Source of the DNA: Streptomyces noursei
GTDB lineage: Bacteria; Actinomycetota; Actinomycetes; Streptomycetales; Streptomycetaceae
DNA: 64,000 nucleotides
NCBI RefSeq assembly: GCF_001646665.1
Contig: NZ_LWBU01000373.1
Coordinates: 226,885-290,884, forward strand
Direction: 5' to 3'
Position numbers and translations under genes: made by a program. This document shows, piece after piece, positions 41,450-49,732 of this stretch; position 1 is the stretch's first letter; the number at the start of each line of letters is the position of its first letter. The notes under the pieces were generated by a model, which worked only from the letters and a program-made list of their open reading frames with translations, made no database searches and was not told where the DNA came from.

Positions 41450-42438
41450 GCCGCCGCCGGGAAGTGGTGGGCCAGCGCCTCGTGCGGATCCCCGCCGGCC
41501 GGGTGCGCGTGGTCGACGTGGACGGTGACCCCCGCCAGCCGGGGCACCTCGTGCAGCAGGGCGTGCTCCGCCGCGACCGCCACCGCGTGGGCCTGGACCA
41601 CCGTCAGCGCGGGGTCCACCACGACGGACGTCTCCGCGCGCAGGGCGTGGCCCAGCCACCGCATCCGCACGGCGCCCACGCCCCGCACCCCGTCGACGTG
41701 GCCGAGGACGTGCTCCGCCCGGTCCACCAGCTCCGGGTCGACGGCGTCCATCAGCCGGTGCCACACCTCCCGGGCGGCGCCCCGCAGCACCAGCAGGATG
41801 GCGCCCGTGATGGCCAGTCCCACCAGCGGGTCGGCCCACCGCCAGCCGAGCGCCGCGCCGCCCGCGCCCAGCAGGACCGCCAGTGAGGTGAAGCCGTCGG
41901 TGCGGGCGTGCAGCCCGTCGGCGACCAGCGCGGCGGAGCCGATCGCCCGGCCGGTGCGGATCCGGGCCCTGGCCACCCACTCGTTGCCCAGGAAGCCCAC
42001 CAGGCCCGCCGCCGCGACGGCCGGCAGGTGGCTCACCTCCTGCGGGTCCAGCAGCCGGCGCACCGCCTCGTACCCCGCGAAGGCGGCCGACGCGGCGATG
42101 ACGAGGACCACGAACACGCCCGCCAGGTCCTCGGCCCGGCCGTATCCATAGGTGTAGCGGCGCGTGGCGGCCCGCCTGCCCAGCAGGAACGCGAGCGCCA
42201 GCGGCAGCGCCGTCAGGGCGTCCGTGGCGTTGTGCACCGTGTCGCCGAGCAGGGCGACCGAGCCCGACAGCGCGGCGATGACCGCCTGCACGACGGTCGT
42301 CGCGGCGAGCACCGCGAACGAGAACCACAGCGTCCGCAGCCCCGCCGCCGAGCCCTCCAGGGCGGTGTCGATCCGCTCACCGTGGTGGTGATGATGATGG
42401 TGATGGTGGTGTCCACGACCCGTCATGGACACCACCAT
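41437..42438 (-). CDS. Cation diffusion facilitator (zinc/metal efflux) with natural ten-histidine N-terminus
   Basis: 333 aa (ATG at 42438; another at 42426 gives 329). Right after the start comes GRG followed by ten consecutive His, encoded by mixed CAC/CAT codons, then a six-helix CDF domain. Transport-site motifs: ALLGDTVHNATDALTALPLA in helix 2 (His-x3-Asp) and AALVADGLHARTDGFTSLAV in helix 5 (His-x3-Asp). The C-terminal cytoplasmic domain has VDHAHPAGGDPHEALAHHF, also His-rich. This fits proton-coupled zinc export, with the N-terminal His run as a metal buffer or sensor. No metal regulator gene is next to it. The 3' end overlaps the GNAT gene by 13 bases. Confidence 0.92.
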   Translation of the reverse strand: MVVSMTGRGHHHHHHHHHHGERIDTALEGSAAGLRTLWFSFAVLAATTVVQAVIAALSGSVALLGDTVHNATDALTALPLALAFLLGRRAATRRYTYGYGRAEDLAGVFVVLVIAASAAFAGYEAVRRLLDPQEVSHLPAVAAAGLVGFLGNEWVARARIRTGRAIGSAALVADGLHARTDGFTSLAVLLGAGGAALGWRWADPLVGLAITGAILLVLRGAAREVWHRLMDAVDPELVDRAEHVLGHVDGVRGVGAVRMRWLGHALRAETSVVVDPALTVVQAHAVAVAAEHALLHEVPRLAGVTVHVDHAHPAGGDPHEALAHHFPAAAQGS

Positions 42439-42504
42439 GACAGCCGGACCGCCCTGCGGCCACTCTCGAAAAGCGGCCCCTGACCAGCTGCGAAAGGCTT
42501 GCGA

Positions 42505-43509
42505 CTACCTCGCGGACGCGACGACCGGGTAGTGGTCCGACAGGTTCGTGTAGGTGTACTGCCTGCCCCAGCTGGAGACCGTCCAGGGCGCGCTCTGCTC
42601 CTTGATCACCTCGTTGGTCCAGCCGGCCGGCCTCGCGTGACCGGCGCGGTGCAGGACGTGGTCCAGGTCCTCACGGGGGTCGTCGGGGTAGCGCTCCGCG
42701 GCGATCGAGTTCAGCTCGGTGTCGAAGGAGTACGGGTGCCCGGTGCGCGCGTCCGCCCCCGCCAGGCCCGCGTCGGCCAGCATCGTGGCGTACTCACCGG
42801 TGTGCGAGTCCACATTGAAGTCGCCGGCCACCAGCACCTGCTCGGAGGCCGGGATGTTCTTGGCGTCGAGGAAGGCGTCCATCGCCTTGAACTGGCGGCT
42901 GCGCATCTGCGCCGCCTCGCCGCTGCCACAGCCCGGATCCGTCGACTGGGCGTGGGTGCCGACGACATGGACGCGCGCGCCGCCGACGTCCAGCACGGCG
43001 TAGACGAAGCCCTTGTTGGAGTACCAGTCGGCACCGCAGGCGTCCTTGTAGACGTACTGCTCCTTGCGGACGATCGGCCACTTGCTGAGGATCGTGACAC
43101 CGCCGTCCTCCGGCGTCGTGGCCGAGTACGCGCCGCTCGTGGCGTCCCACCCGGTCTTCCCCCGGCCCATCACCGGTGTCTGGTGCGGGTACTGGGCGGC
43201 GGCGTTGCGCATGAGCGCGTCGGAGGAGGAGTTGTCGAACGCCTCCTGAAGCACCACCACGTCCTGACCGCGGAAGAAGGACGCCGCCGGTATCTCCTTC
43301 GCCCGGTGGTCCTGTCCCCAGTTCGGGTAGAGCGTCTTGCTGAAGAGGAACGCGTTGTACGACAGCACCTTGAGCGCCGGCGTCCCGGCCACCGCGGACG
43401 AAGCCGAGGCGGACGGAGCGGTCACCGCCACCGCACCGGCGGCGAGCACGGTGGACAGGGCGGTGCACAGGGTCGCGGACAGCGCGGCGCGCTTCGGGGA
43501 TCGCGGCAC
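42505..43509 (-). CDS. Secreted sphingomyelinase C (sphingomyelin phosphodiesterase)
   Basis: 334 aa from GTG 43509, chosen because GGGAG lies five bases upstream and a signal peptide follows (AALSATLCTALSTVLAAGAV). DNase-I-like endonuclease/exonuclease/phosphatase fold: LKVLSYNAFLF with the catalytic Asn, DVVVLQEAFDNSSSDALMRN with the metal-binding Glu, VHVVGTHAQSTDPGCG, LVAGDFNVDSHTGEYATMLA with Asp/Asn, and the final NLSDHYPVVAS carrying Asp-His. Four or more Cys suggest disulphides. It hydrolyses sphingomyelin to ceramide and phosphocholine; no partner gene is adjacent. The longer frame to 43689 includes the divergent promoter region. Confidence 0.92.
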   Translation of the reverse strand: MPRSPKRAALSATLCTALSTVLAAGAVAVTAPSASASSAVAGTPALKVLSYNAFLFSKTLYPNWGQDHRAKEIPAASFFRGQDVVVLQEAFDNSSSDALMRNAAAQYPHQTPVMGRGKTGWDATSGAYSATTPEDGGVTILSKWPIVRKEQYVYKDACGADWYSNKGFVYAVLDVGGARVHVVGTHAQSTDPGCGSGEAAQMRSRQFKAMDAFLDAKNIPASEQVLVAGDFNVDSHTGEYATMLADAGLAGADARTGHPYSFDTELNSIAAERYPDDPREDLDHVLHRAGHARPAGWTNEVIKEQSAPWTVSSWGRQYTYTNLSDHYPVVASAR

Positions 43510-43652
43510 GGAAACTCCCGGAGTAAGTGGGGGGTCGGAGGTCGCGCGGCACATCAAATCAGCCACGGTTACTTTCCGGTAGCCATCGTGTGCCGGGAAT
43601 CTTGCGGACCCCCGTCCACCACACCAATTCGTCGGCGGCGGATACTGGGACC

Positions 43653-44549
43653 ATGAGCACGTCGTCCCCTTCCGCCGATCCCGCGCCACCCCCGCCCGGC
43701 GGAGTGCTCTGGACCCTCGCGGGCGACATCCGCGGCCTGCTGATGCTGCCCGCGGCCCTCACCCTCCAGGTCGCCCACCCCGCCGTCGGCGCCGGCGTCG
43801 ACGAGCACTCCGTCTTCCGCACCGACCCGTGGGGCCGCGGCGAGCGCTCCCTGCGCTCGCTCCAGCTCTGGGTCTACGGGGGCGAGGCGGCAGCCGAGGA
43901 AGGACGGCGGCTGCGCCGGCTCCACGCCACGATCCGCGGCACCGACACCCGGGGGCGCGGCTACCACGCCCTCACCCCCGCGAACTACGCCTGGGTCCAC
44001 GCCACCGGCTTCCCCGTCTTCCACCACGCCTACCGCTACCTCGTCCGGCCGATGACCGAGGCGCAGGAACGCCGGCTGTACGCCGAGTGGCTGCGGGTGG
44101 GCCGCATCCTCGGCCTGCGCGACCGCGACATGCCCGCGACGATCGAGGAGTTCTGGCCGTACTACCGCAAGGTCCTCGCCGACGAGATCGAGGCCACCGC
44201 CGTCGTACGCGAACTCGTCGCCACCGACAGCCCGGTGCCCCCGCCCGACCGGGGTCCACTGCCCCTGCGGCTCCTCCTGCGCGCCCTGTGGCCGGTGCTC
44301 CTCCCGCCGCTCGCCCGCTTCCGCCGCTTCCTCACCATCGGGCTGATGCCGCCCGACGCCCGCGAGGCGATCGGCCTCGAGTGGACCGAGGACCAGGAAC
44401 GGGCCCTGCGCCGCCTCGGCCTGGTCGTCCGCGCCGTCGTCCCCGCGCTCCCGGAGCGCCTGCGCTACCTCCCGCTCGCGCGGGAGGCCCGCCGGGAGCA
44501 CCGGGCGCGGCAGCGGCGGCTCAGCCGCGCAACCCGCCCCGCGCGATGA
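43653..44549 (+). CDS. MpaB/DUF2236-family (latex-clearing-like) oxygenase-like protein
   Basis: 298 aa from ATG 43653. Helical protein of the DUF2236 family (relatives of mycophenolic-acid MpaB and rubber-degrading Lcp, which bind haem b). Conserved pieces: GDIRGLLMLPAALTLQVAHP, AVGAGVDEHSVFRTDPWGRG with ERSLRSLQLWVYGG, RLHATIRGTDTRGRGYHALT, NYAWVHATGFPVFHHAYRYL and FWPYYRKVLADEI. His residues in QVAHP and WVHATGF are candidate haem contacts. The substrate is unknown. The C-terminus is Arg-rich. The 3' end overlaps the GH1 gene by 29 bases, and the start is 144 bases from the sphingomyelinase start. Confidence 0.85.
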   Translation: MSTSSPSADPAPPPPGGVLWTLAGDIRGLLMLPAALTLQVAHPAVGAGVDEHSVFRTDPWGRGERSLRSLQLWVYGGEAAAEEGRRLRRLHATIRGTDTRGRGYHALTPANYAWVHATGFPVFHHAYRYLVRPMTEAQERRLYAEWLRVGRILGLRDRDMPATIEEFWPYYRKVLADEIEATAVVRELVATDSPVPPPDRGPLPLRLLLRALWPVLLPPLARFRRFLTIGLMPPDAREAIGLEWTEDQERALRRLGLVVRAVVPALPERLRYLPLAREARREHRARQRRLSRATRPAR

Positions 44550-45891
44550 CGTCCGCGTACCAGCGGGCGCTGTCCTTCGGCGTCCGGCGCTGCGACGCGA
44601 AGTCCACGTGCACGATGCCGAACCGCTTGCCGTAGCCGTACGCCCACTCGAAGTTGTCCAGCAGCGACCACAGGAAGTAGCCCCGCACGTCCACCCCGTC
44701 CGCGAGGGCCCGGTGCACCGCCGCGAGGTGGCCGTCCAGGTAGGCGACGCGCTCCGGGTCGTGCACCTCGCCCGAGGGGTCGGCGTAGTCGTCGTAGGCC
44801 GCGCCGTTCTCCGTCACCATCAGCGGCGTTCCGGGCAGCTCGTCCCGCAGCCGGGTCAGCAGCCCGTACAGGCCCTCCGGGTCCACCGGCCAGTCCATCG
44901 CGGTGCGCGGACCCGGCGCCGGTACGAACCGGACGTGCCGCTCGGCGCCCGGCCACGGGGAGGGCGTCTCGGAGGTGCCCGCCGCGACGACCGTGGGGGA
45001 GTAGTAGTTGATGCCGAGCGAGTCCACCGGGGCGGAGGTCACCTCCAGGTCCCCGTCGCGCACGAACGACCAGTCCGTCAGCGCGACCGTGTCCTCCACC
45101 AGGTCCGCCGGGAGGCGCCCGTGGAAGACCGGGTCGAGGAAGAGCCGGTTGCCCAGCGCGTCGATCCGCCGGGCGGCCTCGCGGTCCCCGGCCGAGTCGG
45201 AGAGGGGCCGCACCGCGTGCAGGTTCAGCGTCAGCGAGACCTCCGCCGACGCGGGGAGGGCGGCGCGCAGCACCTGGACCGCGCGCCCGTGCGCCAGGTT
45301 GAGGTGGTGCGCGGCGCGCAGGGACGCGGCGGCGTCGGTGCGCCCCGGGGCGTGCACGCCCGAGGCGTACCCCAGGAACGCCGCGCACCACGGCTCGTTC
45401 AGCGTCGTCCAGGTCGGCACCCGGTCGCCCAGGGCGTCCGCCACGAGCCCGGCGTACTCCGCGAAGCGTTCGGCCGTCTCCCGGTGCGGCCAGCCGCCCG
45501 CGTCCTCCAGCTCCTGCGGCAGGTCCCAGTGGTACAGGGTGAGAACCGGCCGGATGTCGGCGCTCAGCAGCTCGTCCGTGAGCCGCCGGTAGAAGTCGAG
45601 GCCCTTCTGCACCGCCGGCCCCCGTCCGGTCGGCTGCACGCGCGGCCAGGCGACGGAGAACCGGTAGTCGGTCACGCCCAAGTCCTTCATCAGGGCGACG
45701 TCCTCGGCCATCCGGTGGTAGTGGTCGGCGGCGATGTCACCGGTGTCGCCGTTGCGGACCTTGCCCGGCGTACGGCTGAAGGTGTCCCAGATGGACGGCG
45801 TGCGGCCGTCCTCGTCGGCGGCGCCCTCGATCTGGTACGCGGCCGTGGCCGTACCCCAGCGGAAGCGGGCCGGGAAGGTGAGCTCGGTCAT
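44521..45891 (-). CDS. GH1 beta-glucosidase
   Basis: 456 aa, cytoplasmic (no signal peptide). Hydrolyses beta-linked glucose dimers and oligomers taken up by the adjacent transporter. Family 1 motifs: FRWGTATAAYQIEGAADEDG, the acid/base Glu166 in TTLNEPWCAA, INYYSP and the nucleophile Glu361 in LMVTENGAAYDDY, then GYFLWSLLDNFEWAYGYGKR near the end. Retaining mechanism by family. ATG 45891 is preceded by a GGGAG sequence. It is the last gene of the minus-strand transport operon and lies 263 bases after the second permease. It may share control by the LacI regulator at 52645. The 3' end overlaps the DUF2236 gene. Confidence 0.95.
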   Translation of the reverse strand: MTELTFPARFRWGTATAAYQIEGAADEDGRTPSIWDTFSRTPGKVRNGDTGDIAADHYHRMAEDVALMKDLGVTDYRFSVAWPRVQPTGRGPAVQKGLDFYRRLTDELLSADIRPVLTLYHWDLPQELEDAGGWPHRETAERFAEYAGLVADALGDRVPTWTTLNEPWCAAFLGYASGVHAPGRTDAAASLRAAHHLNLAHGRAVQVLRAALPASAEVSLTLNLHAVRPLSDSAGDREAARRIDALGNRLFLDPVFHGRLPADLVEDTVALTDWSFVRDGDLEVTSAPVDSLGINYYSPTVVAAGTSETPSPWPGAERHVRFVPAPGPRTAMDWPVDPEGLYGLLTRLRDELPGTPLMVTENGAAYDDYADPSGEVHDPERVAYLDGHLAAVHRALADGVDVRGYFLWSLLDNFEWAYGYGKRFGIVHVDFASQRRTPKDSARWYADVIARGGLRG

Positions 45892-46154
45892 GAGCGGGAG
45901 ACTCCCAACACGAAGTGGACCCACACGAAGTGGGCGGGACAGGGAACGGGGGAGAGGACAGGGAGGTACGGGTGAGGAGACGGCACGGGACAGGACGGGA
46001 CAGGCCGGGGAGGGGCGGGACGGACGGCGGCGGGGGACGGGTGCGGAGCGGCGGTGACCACGCCCACGCCCCGGCCGGCGGTACGGGTCCGCCCGCACCG
46101 GTGCCGGCCCGCGGCGGGCCGCCCCCATGCCGGGGCCGGGCCCGCCGCGGGCGG
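45892..46154 (-). other. 263-base gap between permease and beta-glucosidase genes
   Basis: Purine-rich on the plus strand with a direct repeat CACGAAGTGG (near 45909 and 45922) and many GGGACAGG pieces. I see no gene and no GAGAGCGCTCTC operator here. Confidence 0.4.
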
Positions 46155-46994
46155 TCAGCCCTTCACCGCGCCCTGCATGATGCCGCCGACGATCTGTCGG
46201 CCCAGCAGGCCGAAGACCAGCAGGACGGGGAGCGTCCCCAGCAGCGTGCCCGCCATGATCACGGACTGGTCGTTGACGTAGCCGCCGCCCAGCTGGCGCA
46301 GCGCGACCTGCACGGTCGGGTTCTGCGAGGACAGGGCGACGATCGGCCAGAAGAAGTCGTTCCAGGCCGCCATGAACGTCAGCAGGCCCAGCACGGCCAT
46401 GCCCGGCCGGGCGATCGGCACCACGATCGACCAGAAGATCCTCGCGGACGAGGCGCCGTCCACCCGAGCCGCCTCGATGAGCTCGTCCGGCAGCGCCTGC
46501 ACCAGGAACTGCCGCATGAAGAACACGCCGAAGGCCGACACCAGACCCGGCAGGATCACCGATTGCAGCTGGTTCACCCACTCCAGCTCCGCGATCAGCA
46601 TGAACAGCGGGATCACGCCCAGCTGCGGCGGGATCATCATGGTGCCCACGGTGATCGCGAGCAGGGCGCCCCGCCCGCGGAAGCGCAGTTTGGCGAAGGC
46701 GAACCCGGCCAGGGTGCAGCACAGGACCGTGCCGACCGTGATGGAGCCCGAGACGATCAGGGAGTTGAGCAGGGCCTTGCCGATGTCCGCCTCCTCCATC
46801 ACGGCCTCGAAGTTCCGCATCAGGTTGGGGCCGGGGAGGAGGGACGGCGGGACCTTCGCCAGGTCCGCGTTGGAGCGGCTGGCGGCGACGATGGTCCAGT
46901 AGAACGGGAAGGCGGACACCAGCACGGCCAGGACGAGGATCGCGTACGCGACCCGGCCGCCGTGCAGGGTGCGCCCGGCGCGGCGCACGGTCAT
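46155..46994 (-). CDS. Carbohydrate ABC transporter permease (MalG type)
   Basis: 279 aa with six predicted helices, second permease of a CUT1 sugar importer. The coupling (EAA) loop that contacts the ATPase is seen as LIEAARVDGASSARIFWSIV followed by VPIARP. Other family landmarks are FPFYWTIVAASRSNADLAKV near the N-terminus and TFMAAWNDFFWPIVAL with NPTVQVALRQLGG near the end. Its ATG overlaps the stop of the first permease gene (46991-46994), a coupled pair. The operon lacks an ATPase gene, as usual for streptomycete sugar importers that share the MsiK ATPase (inferred). Confidence 0.93.
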   Translation of the reverse strand: MTVRRAGRTLHGGRVAYAILVLAVLVSAFPFYWTIVAASRSNADLAKVPPSLLPGPNLMRNFEAVMEEADIGKALLNSLIVSGSITVGTVLCCTLAGFAFAKLRFRGRGALLAITVGTMMIPPQLGVIPLFMLIAELEWVNQLQSVILPGLVSAFGVFFMRQFLVQALPDELIEAARVDGASSARIFWSIVVPIARPGMAVLGLLTFMAAWNDFFWPIVALSSQNPTVQVALRQLGGGYVNDQSVIMAGTLLGTLPVLLVFGLLGRQIVGGIMQGAVKG

Positions 46995-47959
46995 CGGCCG
47001 GCCTCCTTGCGGGAACGGCGGCGCACGATCAGGGCGTTGACCCCGACGAGCACCAGGATCAGCAGGAACATCACCCAGGCGATGGCGGCGGCGCGCCCCA
47101 GGTGGAAGAAGCCCCAGCCCTGCTCGTACATATAGAGCCCGAGTGTCTGGTACTGGTGCGAGATACCACCCGACACCGAGCCCTCGAACAGCAGCGGCTC
47201 ACCGAACAGCTGGGTGGCGCCGATCGTCGACACGACGGCGGTGAAGACGATCGTCGGGCGCAGCCCCGGCAGCGTGACGTGGAAGAACTGCCGCCAGCGC
47301 GACGCCCCGTCCATCTCGGCGGCCTCGTACAGCTCGCTCGGGATGGACTGCATGCCCGCGAGGTAGATCAGTGCGTTGTAGCCGGTCCAGCGCCAGATGA
47401 CGATCGTCGACACGGCGATCTGGGAGGCCACCGTGTTCGTCTGCCAGTCGACCGGGTCGATGCCGACCAGCCCCAGCGCGTAGTTGACGAGCCCGAAGTC
47501 ACGGCCGAAGAGCTGCGCGAAGACCAGGGTCGCGGCGGCCACGGACGTGGCGTACGGGAGCAGCATCGCCGTCCGGAAGAACGTCCGCCCCCGCAGCTTG
47601 TAGTTGAGCAGGTGGGCCAGGCCCAGGGCCATCACCAGCTGCGGGACCGTGGACAGCACACCGATGGTGAAGGTGTTGCGCAGCGAGATCCAGAAGAACT
47701 CGTCGGTGAAGAGGGCCGCGTAGTTGCCGAGACCGCGCCACTCCATGTCACCGGGCGTCTGGAGCTCGACCCGGTAGAGCGAGACGAACGCTGTGTAGAG
47801 CAGGGGGAAGAGGCCGAAGGCGGCGAAGAGCGTGAAGAACGGTGCGAGGTACGCGTACGGCGAGACGGTCTGCCATGCGCGGCGCGCCGCGGACGGGCGC
47901 CGCCGCCGTGCGGCCGCCGTTCCTGCCGGTGCGGTGAGGGTCACGGTGCGGCCCTTCAT
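46991..47959 (-). CDS. Carbohydrate ABC transporter permease (MalF type)
   Basis: 322 aa, first permease of the importer. A basic cytoplasmic N-terminus is followed by YAYLAPFFTLFAAFGLFPLL, typical of the MalF/CebF type. The coupling loop is LYEAAEMDGASRWRQFFHVT followed by LPGLRP. The motif ALIYLAGMQSIPSELYEAAE and the last segment IAWVMFLLILVLVGVNALIV agree with the family. Six helices predicted. Lies 168 bases after the binding-protein gene; the intervening DNA holds a GC-rich hairpin that may lower permease expression relative to the binding protein. The stop overlaps the next ATG. Confidence 0.93.
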   Translation of the reverse strand: MKGRTVTLTAPAGTAAARRRRPSAARRAWQTVSPYAYLAPFFTLFAAFGLFPLLYTAFVSLYRVELQTPGDMEWRGLGNYAALFTDEFFWISLRNTFTIGVLSTVPQLVMALGLAHLLNYKLRGRTFFRTAMLLPYATSVAAATLVFAQLFGRDFGLVNYALGLVGIDPVDWQTNTVASQIAVSTIVIWRWTGYNALIYLAGMQSIPSELYEAAEMDGASRWRQFFHVTLPGLRPTIVFTAVVSTIGATQLFGEPLLFEGSVSGGISHQYQTLGLYMYEQGWGFFHLGRAAAIAWVMFLLILVLVGVNALIVRRRSRKEAGR

Positions 47960-48039
47960 GGTGTTCGGGACGGGCGTGGACGGGCGAGGAAGGAAAAAGG
48001 CGGGCGAAGAAGGAAGGCGGAGGCGGAGGACGCGGGCCC

Positions 48040-48127
48040 CCGGAGGTCCTCGACGGGCCCGGTGCGGGGCCCCGACCGGCCCGGAACGGCCTGCCGGAGG
48101 CCCCGAGGGCCGGCGGGGGCGGGCCGG
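48040..48127 (-). terminator. GC-rich stem between binding-protein and permease genes
   Basis: GGGCCC at 48055-48060 and again at 48067-48072 can pair across a 6-base loop, with further GGCC/GGCC complements on both sides. No T-run follows. It may be a partial terminator or an RNA-processing stem rather than a full stop, as in other sugar operons where the binding protein must be made in excess. Confidence 0.35.
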
Positions 48128-49459
48128 TCAGCCGGTGATGTTGTCGACGCCCTTCTTCGCGTTCGACCACGCCTTCTCCGGCGACGTCCCCTTCCGCTCG
48201 ACCTCGCTCAGCGCGTTCGTGATCTGGTCGGCGACGTTCTTGTCGTGGACGCCGAGCACCTGTACCGGGGCGGCCTTGGCGGCGTCGCCGAAGATCCTGC
48301 CGATGGGGGCGCCGGAGAAGTACGGGTCCGTGGCGTCCGCGACCTTGGCGATGGCTCCCGTGGAGGAGGGGAAGTTGCCCTGCTTCTCGAAGAGCCTGGC
48401 CTGCTGCTCCGGCGCGGTGAGCCACTGGATCAGGTCGTACGCCTCCTTCTTGTGCTTCGCCGCCCGGGGCACGCTCAGGTACGAACCGCCCCAGTTGCCG
48501 GCGCCGCCGGGCAGCTTGGCGATGTCCCACTTGCCCTTGCCGGTCTCACCGGCCTGGCCCTTGATGTAGCCGAGCATCCAGGCGGGGCAGGGGATGGTGG
48601 CGAACGAACCGGCGGCGAAGGCCTGGTTCCACTGCGGCGACCACTGGTCCAGCTTGGCGCTCAGGCCCGCGGCGGCGGCCTCGGTGGCGGTGTCCCAGGC
48701 GGTCTTGACGGCCGGGTTCGACTCGTAGATCAGCTTGCCGGAGGCGTCGTAGTAGCGCTCCTCCTCCTGCCCGATCATGATCGTGTACAGGCTGCCGACG
48801 CTGTCCAGCCAGGCGCTCTTGGCCGGCGCCTTGGCCTTGTACTGCTTGCCGAGGTCCAGGTAGCCGTCCCAGGTGGCCCACTTCTGCGCCAGCACGGCGC
48901 GGTCGGTGGGCAGTCCGGCCTTCTTGAAGAGGTCCGTCCGGTAACACATGGCCTCGGGCCCGACGTCCGTGCCGAGGCCCAGCACCCGGCCGTCCTTCGT
49001 CGTCGCCGCCGACCACTTGGCCTCGGCGAACTCACCCTTCAGCTTGTCAGCGCCGTACTTCTTCAGATCCTCGAACCGGTCCGCCTGCTGCTGCGTCACC
49101 GAGGCGATGCGGCCGACCTCGATCGCCTGGACGTCGGCGAGCCCGCCGCCGCCGGCGAGCCGGGTCTGGAGCGACTTCCAGTAGTCCTGCTCGTCCTCCG
49201 TGTCCGTCTGCTTGATCTTGATGCCGGGGTGCAGCTTCTCGTACTCGGCGTAGAGCCCCGCCTCCTTGTAGCCGAAGGAGCCGAAGAGGTCCACGGTGAG
49301 CGTGACCGTGCCGTCGGACGCCTCGTCCGAGGCGCCGGAACCGCAGGCGGCGAGGAGCGCCCCGGTGAGCGCCACCGCGCCGAGCCGTACGGCTGCCCTG
49401 CGGGCCGTGGCCCTCCTGCCCGTCGTTCTGCGGACGGTGGCGGCTCGGTCGATGGTCAT
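48128..49459 (-). CDS. Sugar ABC transporter substrate-binding lipoprotein
   Basis: 443 aa. Signal peptide with lipobox LTGALLAAC (Cys at about residue 39), so it is anchored outside the membrane. The mature part is a family-1 extracellular solute-binding protein: VTLTVDLFGSFGYKEAGLYA, YEKLHPGIKI, ADVQAIEVGRIASVTQQQAD, DVGPEAMCYRTDLFKKAGLP and APEQQARLFEKQGNFPSSTG. The binding cleft is rich in Trp and Tyr (QWSPQWNQAFAAG), as expected for oligosaccharide. Genes on either side (GH81, GH1, LacI) suggest laminari-oligosaccharides. The start is 73 bases from a perfect TGAGAGCGCTCTCA palindrome, the presumed LacI operator. Confidence 0.93.
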   Translation of the reverse strand: MTIDRAATVRRTTGRRATARRAAVRLGAVALTGALLAACGSGASDEASDGTVTLTVDLFGSFGYKEAGLYAEYEKLHPGIKIKQTDTEDEQDYWKSLQTRLAGGGGLADVQAIEVGRIASVTQQQADRFEDLKKYGADKLKGEFAEAKWSAATTKDGRVLGLGTDVGPEAMCYRTDLFKKAGLPTDRAVLAQKWATWDGYLDLGKQYKAKAPAKSAWLDSVGSLYTIMIGQEEERYYDASGKLIYESNPAVKTAWDTATEAAAAGLSAKLDQWSPQWNQAFAAGSFATIPCPAWMLGYIKGQAGETGKGKWDIAKLPGGAGNWGGSYLSVPRAAKHKKEAYDLIQWLTAPEQQARLFEKQGNFPSSTGAIAKVADATDPYFSGAPIGRIFGDAAKAAPVQVLGVHDKNVADQITNALSEVERKGTSPEKAWSNAKKGVDNITG

Positions 49460-49531
49460 GGGAAGCCTCCCTTGGCTTCGGCGGGGTGCGGAGCGAGGTG
49501 CTGGGGAGAGCGGAACACGGGAACCGGAGGT

Positions 49532-49545
49532 TGAGAGCGCTCTCA
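49532..49545. promoter_or_regulatory. LacI operator 1 (TGAGAGCGCTCTCA)
   Basis: A perfect 14-base palindrome upstream of the binding-protein gene, with the CG centre typical of LacI-family sites. The same core occurs at 49686 and 53770. Confidence 0.85.
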
Positions 49546-49684
49546 GGAAGATGCCTTGGAGCGTGCCCCGAGCACCCCGCCCCCGTCAAGACTCGAACGC
49601 ATAACGGCCGCGGGTGCGCCCAACTTCCCTGGGCGTCACCTGTATTGACAGCCATGTTTCAGGAGTTTTACGTTCCAGGGCACC

Positions 49685-49709
49685 TGAGAGCGCTCTCGGA
49701 GCGCTCTCC
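49685..49709. promoter_or_regulatory. LacI operators 2 and 2' (tandem, before the GH81 gene)
   Basis: GAGAGCGCTCTC at 49686-49697 is followed at once by a second, weaker copy with core GAGCGCTC at 49699-49706. Together they lie 24-48 bases before the glucanase ATG, where binding would block its transcription. Confidence 0.8.
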
Positions 49710-49732
49710 CGCCACCGACCCGAGGTGCCGAC

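Noticed and set aside
42400..42438. His-tag from a vector at the CDF gene start
   Set aside because: Codons are mixed CAC/CAT, the flanking DNA is natural, and the run is part of a full native gene.
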